A stretch of 45,000 nt of DNA from Methanobrevibacter olleyae (GCF_900114585.1 NZ_FOTL01000013.1:1-45000); one strand, 5' to 3'; positions 8,229 to 17,039 are shown, counted from the stretch's first letter. Numbers and translations are program-made. The notes: generated by a model not told the origin, from the sequence alone.

Positions 8229-10391
8229 TGCAGGCTCACCAATTAGTGCATCATCATTATTAACTGCCTCTCTATTAATAGCAATTTGCTTTTTTTCATC
8301 TAGAACAGTTCTAGTGCTTCTCAGGCCAAATATCATAGTAGATAAATTGTGTAATGATGAACTTGTAGTTGGTGAAATAAGTCCAAGTAATCCTAGTCCA
8401 ATTAAAGACCCATTAAACATTACAATATCTCTATAGTTAGCATTGATTTTATCAATCATTCCGGTTGATAAGTTTCTAAGGGTTACTAAATCATGTAAAT
8501 CATCTGAAAGTAAAGAGATGTCTGCAACTTCTCTTGCAATATCTGATGAATTTCTCATAGCTACTGAAACATCAGCAGTAGACAGTGCTGGAGAGTCGTT
8601 AATTCCATCACCAACCATGATTACTTGATGTCCTTCTTCTTTAATTTCTTCTATGATGCTTGCTTTATCTTCAGGAAGAACCTGTGATTTATACCTTGTA
8701 ATATCTAAATCATTAGCTATTTTATTTGCGGCATTTTCACTGTCTCCTGTTAACATAACTATATTAGTAATCCCTAACTCTTTAAGTTGGCTAATTACAT
8801 CATGGGCTTCATCTCTTAGAGGGTCTGCAATACATAGGATTCCTTGAAGTTTTTTACCAATTGCAAGATAGATTACTGAATATTCATCTACATTTTCTTC
8901 AATAATTTTTTCCTGCTTTTTAGTGAATTTGATTCCTTCATCTTCTTCTACAAAGTGTCTACTTCCGATGATTGCCTTTTTGCCATCATAAGTAGTTGAA
9001 ATCCCATGTGCAACAATGTACTCTACTTCGCTGTGAAGCTCTTCATGGTGTAAACCCTCTTTTTCAGCTTGTTTTACAATAGCTGTTGCTACGCTGTGGG
9101 CAAAATGCTCTTCAATACATGCTGCAATTCGTAGCACTTCATCTCTTTCATATTTTCCACAGGGAATAACCTTTTCTAAAACTGGATGGGCATTAGTTAA
9201 AGTGCCTGTTTTATCAAATACTATGGTATCTGCATTAGCATATGCTTCCAGGTGTTTTCCACCTTTTACCATCATCCTATTGTCTGAAGCTTCTTTCATT
9301 GCAGATATAACTGAAATTGGAGTGGTCAATTTAATTGCACATGAAAAGTCTACCATCAATACCGCCAATGCTTTTGTAGTATTTCTAGTAAGTAAGTATG
9401 TGATTGCAGTTGCAAGTAAGCTGTAAGGGACAATTGAATCTGCTAGTTTTTCTGCTTTACTTTGAATACCTGCTTTTAATTCTTCTGAATCTTCAATCAT
9501 ATCGATAATCTTATTTAATCTAGTTTCATCATTAACAGAATGCACTTCAATAACTACTGATCCTTCTTCAACTACTGTTCCTGCATGTACAGCTTTTCCT
9601 TCAACTTTATGTACTGCCAATGATTCTCCAGTCATTGATGCTTCATTGATCATGGCATCCCCATATCTAATAACTCCATCAATAGGAATGATTGCACCTG
9701 TTCTTATTCTTATTTTATCTCCTTTTTTAATTTCAGATAGTGGGGATTGCCTTTCAACTTCATTTCCTTCACCATCTTCTTCAACTAGCCATACACTATC
9801 AATGTTTAATGCTAAACTACTTTTTAATGTACTTTTAGTTTTTTGTATAGTATAATCTTCTAACATATCTGAGATAGATAGTAAGAACATCATTGAAGCT
9901 ACAGATTTGAAGTTTCTTCTAACTAATGATGCAGCTATGGCAGTTCCATCAAGAAGCTGGACATCCACACGAAAACTTGTTAAGCTGTCAAGCCCTCTAA
10001 GTATATATCCTGCTGCATGATAGAACATTATTATTTTTCTAAATGGAATTGGTAAAATTACTTTAAATAAATATCTTTTAAGGATATGCTTAGCTAATCT
10101 TAAGAAGAAATCATCTGATAGTTCTTTTAAAGTAGTTTTATCAGTTGCTTTAGTTTCATAAAGATCTGCTTGACTTATTCTGTTTAAGATATTAAGAATT
10201 TCTTCTCTTTTACTAGAAGCCTTATAGTAAATTAATATACTTCCATTTCTATGTGAAATGCAAACTGCATCTATGAAATCATATTCTAGTAATGTTTCAG
10301 TTAAGCCATAGCTTTCTTCTTTGGTAAATGCTTCTTTACCTGCACGTACTCTTAAACGAGTACCCTTATCATAAACTATATCGTAAATCAT
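8223..10391 (-). CDS. P1B-type heavy-metal-translocating ATPase
   Basis: Membrane pump that exports or imports a transition metal at the cost of ATP. Visible P-type landmarks are the actuator motif TGES (about residue 254), the phosphorylation motif DKTGT (Asp about 393) and GDGINDSP near the end of the P-domain. The membrane metal motif is DFSCAIKLTTP (about 348) instead of the usual CPC/CPH, and the nucleotide-binding domain has EEHFAHSVATA where HP-type P1B pumps have SEHP. The N-terminal 85 residues have an HMA-like layout without a CXXC. These features match the CtpC-like/SCA group seen with DUF1490-type partners, so Zn, Mn or Fe are all possible. I chose ATG at 10391 over TTG at 10400; the start region is itself tandemly repeated. 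A partner gene lies upstream. Confidence 0.92.
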   Translation of the reverse strand: MIYDIVYDKGTRLRVRAGKEAFTKEESYGLTETLLEYDFIDAVCISHRNGSILIYYKASSKREEILNILNRISQADLYETKATDKTTLKELSDDFFLRLAKHILKRYLFKVILPIPFRKIIMFYHAAGYILRGLDSLTSFRVDVQLLDGTAIAASLVRRNFKSVASMMFLLSISDMLEDYTIQKTKSTLKSSLALNIDSVWLVEEDGEGNEVERQSPLSEIKKGDKIRIRTGAIIPIDGVIRYGDAMINEASMTGESLAVHKVEGKAVHAGTVVEEGSVVIEVHSVNDETRLNKIIDMIEDSEELKAGIQSKAEKLADSIVPYSLLATAITYLLTRNTTKALAVLMVDFSCAIKLTTPISVISAMKEASDNRMMVKGGKHLEAYANADTIVFDKTGTLTNAHPVLEKVIPCGKYERDEVLRIAACIEEHFAHSVATAIVKQAEKEGLHHEELHSEVEYIVAHGISTTYDGKKAIIGSRHFVEEDEGIKFTKKQEKIIEENVDEYSVIYLAIGKKLQGILCIADPLRDEAHDVISQLKELGITNIVMLTGDSENAANKIANDLDITRYKSQVLPEDKASIIEEIKEEGHQVIMVGDGINDSPALSTADVSVAMRNSSDIAREVADISLLSDDLHDLVTLRNLSTGMIDKINANYRDIVMFNGSLIGLGLLGLISPTTSSSLHNLSTMIFGLRSTRTVLDEKKQIAINREAVNNDDALIGEPAK

Positions 10392-10440
10392 GGCTATCAA
10401 TAATTGTAAATCATGCTTAATAATCGTAAATCAGGGTTAT
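10392..10440 (-). repeat. Repeated copies of the P-type ATPase start region
   Basis: On the minus strand (C)ATGATTTAC(G/A)AT(A/T)(A/T)T appears three times: the true start at 10391, a copy at about 10414, and a copy with TGATTTACGATTATT at about 10434. The middle copy makes a decoy mini-ORF of five codons. Confidence 0.7.
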
Positions 10441-10589
10441 CAATATTAGTTACAAAATATATTTTTTTATTAATAAAATATTATAAATCCTCTAAATTAT
10501 AAATAAAAATAGAATATTAAAATTAAATTTAAAAAATATTTGTAAATTTGTTGGTATAAAATTTGTAAAAATAAAAAATTGAATAAATA

Positions 10590-10716
10590 TGGATAATATT
10601 TATTCTCAAGAACCTAATATAAATAACATTATAGATAATATTTATTCCTAAGAACTTAATAGGACTAATATTTATTCTCAAGAACCTAATATGGACAGTA
10701 TTTATTCTTCAGAACT
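10590..10716 (-). repeat. Tandem array (about 31-43 bp, 4 copies) from the small gene's 3' end
   Basis: The unit AATATTTATTCTCAAGAACCTAATATGGA recurs near 10594, 10637, 10668 and 10697. The last copy includes the final codons and stop of the 10702-10971 gene (TTCTTCAGAACTTAC on +). Confidence 0.88.
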
Positions 10717-10971
10717 TACATCAACACATACTGCTTCTTTTTTAGAGGATTTTGCATCGGTGTAAATGTCTTCTGCATTGTCTTTAATATCTTGTATAGA
10801 TTCTTCAAGTTCACCTTTACAGGTTAATACTTTTGCCATACCTTTTGTAGCATAATCTTTAGTAGTTTGAGATTCCAAGATTTTTTTACCAACAATTGCA
10901 GTTGCAACTCCACCAACAAAAATTAAAGCATGTTTATGTTCTATCATTTTTCTTACAATATTTCTGTGCAT
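10702..10971 (-). CDS. Small one-helix membrane protein, PacL/DUF1490-like ATPase partner
   Basis: This 89-residue protein begins with a short basic segment (MHRNIVRKMIEHKH), then a single hydrophobic helix ALIFVGGVATAIVGKKIL (about residues 15-32), then an acidic amphipathic tail with two cysteines (one in LTCKGELEE, one near the end in AVCVDVSSEE). The arrangement helix-GKKILES-T-KDYA-KGMAK matches the DUF1490/DUF6110 type proteins found next to CtpC-like P-type ATPases. In mycobacteria such PacL proteins assemble with and stabilise the pump. It lies directly upstream of the ATPase gene on the same strand, which supports the same role. The ribosome binding site is AAGGTGA. Similarity is judged by eye; metal binding by the tail is inference. 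Confidence 0.7.
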   Translation of the reverse strand: MHRNIVRKMIEHKHALIFVGGVATAIVGKKILESQTTKDYATKGMAKVLTCKGELEESIQDIKDNAEDIYTDAKSSKKEAVCVDVSSEE

Positions 10972-10984
10972 TTTTTCACCTTTT

Positions 10985-11120
10985 TAATTTTATTCCTAAA
11001 ATAATGGATATAATATTTTTTATTCCTGTTTGGAATTAATGTAATATTTTCCTATTCCTAAATAATGGAATTAATATAATATTTTTTATTCCTGTTTGGA
11101 ATTAATATAATATTTTTTTT
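10985..11120 (-). repeat. Tandem array upstream of the PacL-like gene
   Basis: Units with TTTTTATTCCTGTTTGGAAT followed by TAATATAATA occur twice completely, alternating with TATTCCTAAA-ATAATGGA units, giving a higher-order unit of about 67 bp. TTCC/GGAA makes each unit a small hairpin. Confidence 0.75.
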
Positions 11121-11201
11121 TAATTCTATGATAGCTAGAATTAGAAATTTTTTCCAACTATTAGGATTAATAATATTTTTTGAATTAATTTTATTTAAGT
11201 C

Positions 11202-11217
11202 TTTAGGTTTACCTAAA
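11202..11217. promoter_or_regulatory. DtxR-type palindrome, feo region site 1
   Basis: TTTAGG-TTTA-CCTAAA, perfect 6-bp half-sites with a 4-bp spacer. A TATA-like GTTTATACTA lies 8 bp to the right, and on the minus strand TTTATAAG near 11264 lies to its left. It could serve a plus-strand transcript or the PacL-like/ATPase operon. Confidence 0.7.
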
Positions 11218-11601
11218 GGATAAATGTTTATACTACTGTATTTTTTTAGGAATAACTTATAAATTTTTTATTTTTCAATCCCTACAAGATTTATCTCAAT
11301 TTGAAGCAATTATTTTTATATATCTATTATTATATCAATGCTACAATTTATTTATCATTTATATTGAAAATAAAGTTTAATTATTTAGTTATATCTGATT
11401 TAAATTTAGTTAATGGCAGATTTTATTTGGTTGCTCTTAAAATGTTTGCTGTTTCAATCTTATCTTAGTTTCGCATGGCTTTGAAATTTGCTTTTTTTCT
11501 TTTAATTTTATTTTTTTTAAATATTTTTATATTTTCACCTTTTTATCATATTGCTAATTTTTTCATTTTTTTAAAAAGAAATGCTATTGAATCTATTTAT
11601 C

Positions 11602-11668
11602 ATTAGGTAAACCTAAACTTTATATATTATGAAGACTAAAATAGTATTAGGTTTTAGGCATGCCTAAT
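11602..11668 (+). promoter_or_regulatory. feo promoter: palindrome - TATA - palindrome
   Basis: Palindrome ATTAGG-TAAA-CCTAAA at 11602-11617, TATA box CTTTATATAT at 11618-11627, then a perfect 14-bp palindrome TTAGGCATGCCTAA at 11654-11667, which would sit near the transcription start. The segment TATGAAGACTAAA between them is shared with the two RNA promoters at 18.65 and 19.08 kb. The DtxR/IdeR/MntR superfamily recognises TTAGG-type half-sites, so iron- or manganese-dependent repression is likely. Confidence 0.75.
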
Positions 11669-11836
11669 TAATCTATCCATGGTAGTCTTTTTATTTTCAT
11701 TTTAATTAACAATCCAAAAATATTTTTAAAAACCAATGTAATTAATTTTAAAAATATCCCCATTTTTAAAACTAAATTTTAAAAATTTTAATTAAACTAC
11801 AAATACCTCAAAATATGAAGATTATGGCGAAATAGT

Positions 11837-11852
11837 TTTAGGTGTGCCTAAA
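11837..11852 (+). promoter_or_regulatory. DtxR-type palindrome, feo region site 4
   Basis: TTTAGG-TGTG-CCTAAA. It is preceded by ATGAAGATTATGGCGAAATAG, which aligns with the ATGAAGACTAAAATAG of the upstream feo promoter, so this looks like a decayed third promoter copy without a clear TATA box. Confidence 0.65.
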
Positions 11853-12058
11853 TTTCCTACTTATTAGTTAAAAACCTACTATTCTTTGATAAATATCTAT
11901 ATTTTATTTAGATGGAATAGTTAGTTTAGATAGTTTAAGATAGTCTAATGGTTTAAGATAGTCTATCTACAATTTATTAGTTAGATTTACCTATTTTATA
12001 GTTTATCTACAATTTATCAGATAATTATTTTATAAAAATTTCTTGAGAGGTTATATAA

Positions 12059-12292
12059 ATGATAAAAAAATTAAGTGAACTTAAATCTGGAGAATCAGGA
12101 ATCTTAAATTCTTATGGTTCTGGTGGTGACTTAGAGTTAAAAAGACATTTACTCGGTATGGGTTTTGTTAAAGGTGCAGATGTAATAGTAGAAAAAGTAG
12201 CACCTCTTGGAGATCCTATGCAAATTAAAGTAAAAGGATACTCTGTATGTCTTAGAAAAAAAGAAGCGAAAAATATTGACATAGATGTATAA
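12059..12292 (+). CDS. feoA: Ferrous iron transport protein FeoA
   Basis: Small cytoplasmic SH3-like protein (77 aa) that supports the FeoB ferrous-iron channel. Recognisable features are the opening LSELKSGESGIL, the LKRHLLGMGFVKGADVIVEKVAPLGDP core (about residues 27-53) and the closing VCLRKKEAKNI strand, all standard for FeoA. The ATG follows GAGGTTATATAA. It is 247 bp upstream of feoB, with a four-copy repeat filling the gap. The metal-regulated promoter at 11602-11668 probably drives both genes through a roughly 400-nt leader. Confidence 0.95.
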   Translation: MIKKLSELKSGESGILNSYGSGGDLELKRHLLGMGFVKGADVIVEKVAPLGDPMQIKVKGYSVCLRKKEAKNIDIDV

Positions 12293-12320
12293 TTTTCATT
12301 TTTATTATATGATATAATGA

Positions 12321-12478
12321 TTTTACAAGTTTTTAATTATAGATTTCTTATTAAATAGCTTTTACAAGTTTTTAATTATAGATTTCTAATTAAATAACTT
12401 TTACAAGTTTTTAATTAGAGATTTCTTATTAAATAACTTTTACAAATTTTTAATTATGGATTTTTAATCAAATAACTT
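12321..12478 (+). repeat. 39-bp tandem array (4 copies) between feoA and feoB
   Basis: Units TTTTACAAGTTTTTAATTAT followed by AGATTTCTTATTAAATA begin at about 12321, 12360, 12399 and 12438. The last is the most diverged. It does not overlap either coding region. Confidence 0.92.
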
Positions 12479-12539
12479 TTAATTAAATTTTATTTAACTC
12501 ATTTAAAATTTATTTAAACAAAATTTTAAAGGTATAAAC

Positions 12540-14555
12540 ATGGCAAATCTTAAAATAGGTCTAGCAGGTAACCCTAATGTAGGTAAAACCACTTTATTCA
12601 ATACTTTAACTGGTTTGAATCAACATGTAGGTAATTGGCCTGGTAAAACCGTAGCACAAGCGAAAGGTCATTATAAACATAGTGACAATGAAGTTGAAGT
12701 AATAGATTTACCTGGTAACTATGCTTTAAGTGCTCATTCAATTGAAGAAATTGTATCAAGGGACTTTATAGTAGATGAAGACTCTGATGTAATTGTGAAC
12801 ATTATAGATGCAGCGAATATTGAAAGAAACCTGTATCTTACTGTTCAGATGATGGAGCTTGGGGCTAATTTAGTAATAGCTTTAAACATGAATAAGTATG
12901 CCCAAGATAAAGGGTATACTATTGATGCAACTAAGCTTTCTGAATTATTAGGAGTTCCTGTAGTTGAAATTGAAGCAAATAGTGATATAGGTAAAGAAGA
13001 ATTACTCAAAACTATTGAACAAGCAGCTCTAAATCCAGTGGATTCTTCTAAAAAGTTAGTTTATCATAGTGAACTTAAAGAACATCTCACTGAACTTCAA
13101 GCTGTTATAGAGGAGGATAAAAATTTACTTGATGTTCCTTCATCCTGGACTGCAATTAAATTACTTGAAAATGATGAGATTGTTGAGGAGAAAATTGAAG
13201 GGTCTTCAAAGAGAAACAATATTGTAAATGAATCTCAAAAAGTTAAAGATCACTTAAAAGGTATTTTTGGAGAAGGTAGTGAAGAAGTAATTGCAAATGC
13301 AAGATATGCATTTATTGAAGGCTTGTTAAAAGAATCTCTTACTAAACCTGCTTCTGCAAAAGCAACTATGAGTGAAAAGATTGATAGGATCCTTACAAAC
13401 AGAATATTAGGTTTACCAATATTCGTTATTATCATGTATTTAATGTTTGATATTGTTGCAAATCAAGTTGGCCCATTACAGGACTTTGTTGCAGGATTAT
13501 TTGAAATGATTGGTGAATGGATAATTGCAACACTTGGGGAGACTATGCTATCTTCATTCCTCGTAGATGGTCTTATCGGAGGAGTGGGAGGGGTACTGGA
13601 ATTTGTACCTCAAATTATGATGCTGTTTTTAATCATCAGTTTCCTTGAAGACTGTGGTTACTTAGCAAGGGCAGCATTTGTCATTGATAGAATCATGCAT
13701 AAATTTGTTGGATTACATGGTAAAGCATTTATTCCGATGCTTTTAGGATTTGGTTGTGGAATACCTGGTATTATGGCAACCAGAGCGATGGAAAATGAAA
13801 AAGATAGATTAATCACCATGATGATTATACCATTCATGTCTTGCTCTGCAAGATTACCTGTATATGTAATGTTGGTAGGTGTATTCTTTAGTGCAAATCA
13901 AGGGCTAGTTATTACATCTTTATACTGGATTGGTATTCTTGTAGCAATGATTGTTGCATTCATCTTAAGAAAAACTGTATTTAAGGAAATGGAAGCTCCA
14001 TTTGTTATGGAATTGCCAGACTATAAATTACCTACCATTAGAGGTATATTAATGCACACCCTTGAGAAGTCTTGGGGATTCATTAAAAAAGCAGGTACCA
14101 TTATTCTTCTAGCAGCTATCGTTATTTGGATTTTAAGTTACTTCCCAGCTGGAGTAGAGTATGGATCTGAACAAAGTTTAATCGGTAGCGTAGGTAAAGT
14201 AGCTGCTCCTGTATTTGCTCCTCTTGGATTTGGTGAATGGCAACCTGCTGTAGCACTTGTATTTGGTCTTGTTGCTAAAGAGGTTGTAGTAAGTACTTTC
14301 AGCTCACTCTTCGGAGTGGCCGAGGAAGGAGCCGGAATAGCCGCTGCAATGCAAGGTATTTTTACTCCACTTACAGCTTTTGTATTTATGGTATTCGTAT
14401 TGCTTTATATTCCTTGTTTTGCAGCAATTGGGGCAATCAAAGAAGAAACTGGCGGATACAAATATCCATTGATGATGTGTGGAGTTACTTTAGTTACTGC
14501 ATATATCGTTAGTTTCTTTATTTACATGGTTGGATTAGCTTTAGGATTCGGTTAA
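12540..14555 (+). CDS. feoB: Ferrous iron transporter FeoB
   Basis: Inner-membrane Fe(II) importer with an N-terminal G-domain. G1 is GNPNVGKT (residues 10-17), G2 is T37 in WPGKTVAQ, and G3 is DLPG (56-59). The G4 position reads NMNK (116-119), so the usual NXXD aspartate is replaced by lysine. A helical insert follows to about residue 290, then two Gate motifs: [19 protein letters not shown] with [16 protein letters not shown], and later [17 protein letters not shown]. Length is 671 residues, normal for archaeal FeoB. The ATG follows AAAGGTATAAAC. It lies downstream of feoA under probable DtxR-family control. Confidence 0.96.
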   Translation: MANLKIGLAGNPNVGKTTLFNTLTGLNQHVGNWPGKTVAQAKGHYKHSDNEVEVIDLPGNYALSAHSIEEIVSRDFIVDEDSDVIVNIIDAANIERNLYLTVQMMELGANLVIALNMNKYAQDKGYTIDATKLSELLGVPVVEIEANSDIGKEELLKTIEQAALNPVDSSKKLVYHSELKEHLTELQAVIEEDKNLLDVPSSWTAIKLLENDEIVEEKIEGSSKRNNIVNESQKVKDHLKGIFGEGSEEVIANARYAFIEGLLKESLTKPASAKATMSEKIDRILTNRILGLPIFVIIMYLMFDIVANQVGPLQDFVAGLFEMIGEWIIATLGETMLSSFLVDGLIGGVGGVLEFVPQIMMLFLIISFLEDCGYLARAAFVIDRIMHKFVGLHGKAFIPMLLGFGCGIPGIMATRAMENEKDRLITMMIIPFMSCSARLPVYVMLVGVFFSANQGLVITSLYWIGILVAMIVAFILRKTVFKEMEAPFVMELPDYKLPTIRGILMHTLEKSWGFIKKAGTIILLAAIVIWILSYFPAGVEYGSEQSLIGSVGKVAAPVFAPLGFGEWQPAVALVFGLVAKEVVVSTFSSLFGVAEEGAGIAAAMQGIFTPLTAFVFMVFVLLYIPCFAAIGAIKEETGGYKYPLMMCGVTLVTAYIVSFFIYMVGLALGFG

Positions 14556-14590
14556 ATCTTTAACCTTTCCTAATTTTTTATTTTTTTTTC
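14550..14590 (+). terminator. feoB terminator
   Basis: GGTTAAATCTTTAACC (14550-14565) overlaps the feoB stop codon and forms a 6-7 bp hairpin followed by CTTTCC and T-runs. Confidence 0.55.
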
Positions 14591-14689
14591 TTTATTTGAT
14601 TTAATATTAGATTATATTTATCTGTTTTTTTAGATTTATCACTATAATTTTAAAAATATATGGATTTCAGATTATTAAATGAAATAAAG

Positions 14690-14867
14690 AAATTGATTAA
14701 GGTTCATAGGTTGATTAGGTCTTATTAGGAAATGAGAAATTGATTAAGGTTCATAGGTTGATTAGGTCTTATTAGGAAATGAGAAATTGATTAAAGTTTA
14801 TAGGTTGATTAGGTCTTATTAGGAAATGAGAATTTGATTAAAGTTTATAGATTGATTAGGTCTTTAT
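14690..14867 (+). repeat. 47-bp tandem array (4 copies) before the YnfA-like gene
   Basis: Units GATTAAGGTTCATAGGTTGA followed by TTAGGTCTTATTAGGAAATGAGAAATT repeat at about 47-bp intervals from 14695. The last unit ends in TTGATTAGGTCTTTATATG, giving the ribosome binding site and start codon of the next gene, so the array looks like amplification of its 5' region. This 312-bp gap contains nothing else. Confidence 0.92.
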
Positions 14868-15206
14868 ATGATTGATACATTAAAATCTATTATATTTTTT
14901 ATTATTGCCGGCTTTTTTGAAATCGGTGGGGGATACTTAATTTGGTTATACATAAGAGAAGCTAAGGGAATAGAATTTGCTATTTTAGGTGGAATTATTC
15001 TAATCCTTTATGGTATTGTTCCAACATTCCAACCAGCTACATTTGGTAAAACTTATGCGGCTTATGGAGGAGTATTTATAGTGCTGTCCCTTTTATGGGG
15101 CTGGAAAATAGATAATATTCTGCCTGATCAGCTTGATATAATTGGTGCATCTATTGCATTAATTGGAGTATTTGTGATTATGTATTGGCCAAGAGCTATT
15201 GCATAA
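14868..15206 (+). CDS. YnfA/UPF0060 family membrane protein
   Basis: 112-residue, four-helix inner-membrane protein of the UPF0060 (YnfA) family, related in size and topology to small multidrug resistance transporters. Signatures are FFIIAGFFEIGGGYLIWLYIRE near the start and YAAYGGVFIVLSLLWGW (about residues 64-80), with LIGVFVIMYWPR closing the protein. The transported compound, if any, is unknown in the family. It follows feoB by 312 bp and precedes the Cys-rich mini-protein by 59 bp; whether it belongs functionally to iron uptake is unclear. Confidence 0.88.
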   Translation: MIDTLKSIIFFIIAGFFEIGGGYLIWLYIREAKGIEFAILGGIILILYGIVPTFQPATFGKTYAAYGGVFIVLSLLWGWKIDNILPDQLDIIGASIALIGVFVIMYWPRAIA

Positions 15207-15265
15207 CTTATTATTTGTTTAAAGAATTATATTTATTTAAAGAATCAGTTTAGTGAGGTGATATC

Positions 15266-15472
15266 ATGCAATGTAGAATGTGTGGCTATGAGTTTGATCC
15301 CTTATCTGAAGGGCTTTGTTCTAGTTGTAGTGGTTGTAAAGGATGTAATAAAGCAGAATGTCCAAGATGCGGATATAAAAATGATTTGTCCTATGAAAAA
15401 GAATTTGATTATATCAGCAGACTTCAAGCTAAAATAAAGGCTTATAAAGCTAGAAAAGCAAGAGGAAAATAA
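15266..15472 (+). CDS. Cys-rich small protein, zinc-ribbon or rubredoxin-like
   Basis: 68 residues with ten cysteines in the first 36. They form two CXXCGYEFD/CPRCGYKN-type knuckles (Cys3-Cys6 and Cys33-Cys36) that flank a dense CSSCSGCKGCNKAEC stretch. The C-terminal third is a basic helix (RLQAKIKAYKARKARGK). Similar two-knuckle mini-proteins are often seen beside feoAB in archaea and clostridia, so an iron or zinc role in iron uptake is a reasonable inference, but no function is established. The ATG follows a strong GAGGTGAT site. Confidence 0.8.
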   Translation: MQCRMCGYEFDPLSEGLCSSCSGCKGCNKAECPRCGYKNDLSYEKEFDYISRLQAKIKAYKARKARGK

Positions 15473-16401
15473 TAATTTTTCTCAATTTTTTTATTTTATT
15501 ATTTTTATTTATTGTTATTAATTTTCATTCAATATTTTTATTATATTTTTTATCATATTTTCAGATTTCATTATTGTTTTTTTATTTAAAAATTGGCCAT
15601 ATTACTCATTTTAATTAATGAATGCTTATATCATTATATTTTATCTTTCATTGTGTTTAACTGTAATCATATTTTGATGATTCTAATTTCAATCAATATT
15701 TATGAAAATAAGAATTATATGATATTTAAATGCTTATTTAAAGATTTTTTATCTCTTTTTCTCTAATTTTTTATTAATTTTTTATTTTTTATTTCTTCAT
15801 TAAGCTTATTTTTAAGAATAATCTTTTGTTTTATTTTATTTTTTTTATATTAATTTAATTTTTATTTTATTTTTATTTTATTTTTAAATACTTTTTTGTT
15901 TTTTTATTTTTATCTTTATTCATTGCTTTTTAAAGCAAATGAATCATTAATAAAAAGTTTTAATTTTTTATTACTGGAAAAAAGTATTACTTTTTTAATT
16001 GAATTTTATTTATTAGTAATACAAAAGAAAGATTTATAAATGTTCCTTATATAAATATTATTGTTTATTTGTTTTAAATGAGAATTACTATATTTTATTC
16101 TATTTAATTGTCAAATAAAGGAATATATCACTTTATAGTAATACTTAATCTATAATTGGATTCTTAATACGTATTACTAAATTATTACTTTAATTAGGGA
16201 TTATATTAAAAAAGTATTACTTTTTATATATTAATTATTAGAATTATTGTTGTTGATTTTTTTAAAGTAATAATCAGTATTAACTTTTAATAATAATTTA
16301 TAATAATTCATAATAATTTTAATATTTTTATTAGTATTTTTAAAAGTAAACTTTTATAGTGTGATTTATTTATTCAAAACTAAAATTGGAGGAAAAATAA
16401 T
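15473..16401. other. Long AT-rich leader/promoter region of the Ni/Co transporter genes
   Basis: No ORF with coding character was found. A two-part hairpin (TTCATT-GCTTT / AAAGC-AATGAA) lies at 15919-15943. Between 15982 and 16280 there are six GTATTAC/GTAATA elements (listed separately). Candidate TATA boxes are GATTTATAAA near 16031 and TTTTTATATATT near 16221; the second is only 1 bp from a GTATTAC element. The predicted leader is 140-350 nt. I see no cobalamin or other known riboswitch. Confidence 0.6.
15982..16283. promoter_or_regulatory. GTATTAC / GTAATAC element cluster upstream of cbiM/nikM
   Basis: GTATTAC at 15984-15990 and GTAATAC at 16016-16022 form an inverted pair with a 25-nt gap. 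GTAATAC recurs at 16138-16144. TAATACGTATTA (perfect palindrome) is at 16165-16176, GTATTAC at 16214-16220 next to a TATA box, and GTAATAA/GTATTAA at 16267-16283. The same heptamers sit upstream of hmd and of cbiQ. Confidence 0.5.
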
Positions 16402-17028
16402 ATGCATATACCTGATGGTTTTATACCTCTTGCTCAATGTGCAATCTATTATGTAATTTTAATTGTTGCATTATACTTCTCAGGAAAATGGGCAAGAGAA
16501 AATCTTGATGAAAAACGTATACCTTTACTTGCAGTTTTAGCTGCAGGTATTTTTGCAATCATGTCTATGAATATACCAATTCCATTTGGTACAAGTGGAC
16601 ACATGGTTGGTGGAGCATTAGTTGCTATAGTATTTATGGCTCCTGAAGCTGCTATTCTTGTATTTACTGCAGTATTACTTATACAAGCTTTATTCTTTGG
16701 AGATGGTGGAATTACTGCTTTAGGTGCAAATGTATTTAACATGGCTATTGTTGGAGGATTTACTGGTCTTTTCACCTACAAGGGATTAAATGGAATTCTT
16801 GGAAAATATCCTTCTGTATTTTTAGCAGCATGGCTTGCGACTTTAGTTGCAGCAGTTGTTGCAGCTATTGAAATGGCTATTGCAGGAACTTTCCCATTGA
16901 CTGTAGGAATTGCTTCTATGGCACTTTACCATGCGTTTATCGGTATAATTGAAGGAGTATTAACTGTAATTGTTATCTATGCCCTTGAAAAATTCAGACC
17001 AGATTTATTGGCATGGAACAGAGATTAG
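16402..17028 (+). CDS. cbiM: CbiM/NikM-type substrate-binding membrane subunit of a Ni/Co ECF transporter
   Basis: Integral membrane S component that binds Co(II) or Ni(II) and passes it into the cell. The N-terminus MHIPDGFIP is diagnostic: after Met removal is excluded, His2 and the free N-terminus chelate the metal. A second metal ligand, His67, lies in [11 protein letters not shown]. Six or seven hydrophobic helices follow, with [13 protein letters not shown] conserved. Length is 208 residues, typical. The ribosome binding site is TTGGAGG. The next gene encodes a PDGLE-domain protein, usual for nickel systems (NikMN), so I favour nickel over cobalt without proof. Upstream GTATTAC elements link its control to hmd. 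Confidence 0.93.
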   Translation: MHIPDGFIPLAQCAIYYVILIVALYFSGKWARENLDEKRIPLLAVLAAGIFAIMSMNIPIPFGTSGHMVGGALVAIVFMAPEAAILVFTAVLLIQALFFGDGGITALGANVFNMAIVGGFTGLFTYKGLNGILGKYPSVFLAAWLATLVAAVVAAIEMAIAGTFPLTVGIASMALYHAFIGIIEGVLTVIVIYALEKFRPDLLAWNRD

Positions 17029-17039
17029 ATGGTGAGAAT

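Larger units (their letters stand above)
10972..12058. other. Divergent control region between the metal pump pair and feoAB
   Basis: No convincing ORF is present. It contains a tandem array at 10985-11120 (TATTCC-GGAATTAATATAATATTTTT units), four DtxR-type palindromes (listed separately), a TATA box at 11618-11627 and a T-rich stretch near 11500-11530. From that TATA box the feoA leader would be about 410 nt. A weaker second promoter-like copy (ATGAAGATTATGGCGAAATAG, then a palindrome) lies at 11815-11852. The last 130 bp before feoA hold TAGTTTA-GATAGTCTA and CTATCTACAATTTAT repeats. Confidence 0.6.

Noticed and set aside
8443-9855. Plus-strand ORFs antisense to the P-type ATPase gene
   Set aside because: They lie wholly inside the well-conserved ATPase gene, lack ribosome binding sites and show no family features.
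15944-16401. Cobalamin or Ni/Co riboswitch before cbiM
   Set aside because: The region is over 80% A+T with no conserved G/C-rich core of a known riboswitch class; the visible signals are repeated GTATTAC elements.
16449-16775. 108-codon minus-strand ORF within cbiM
   Set aside because: Shadow of cbiM; the plus frame has the diagnostic MHIPDGF start and the metal-ligand His67.
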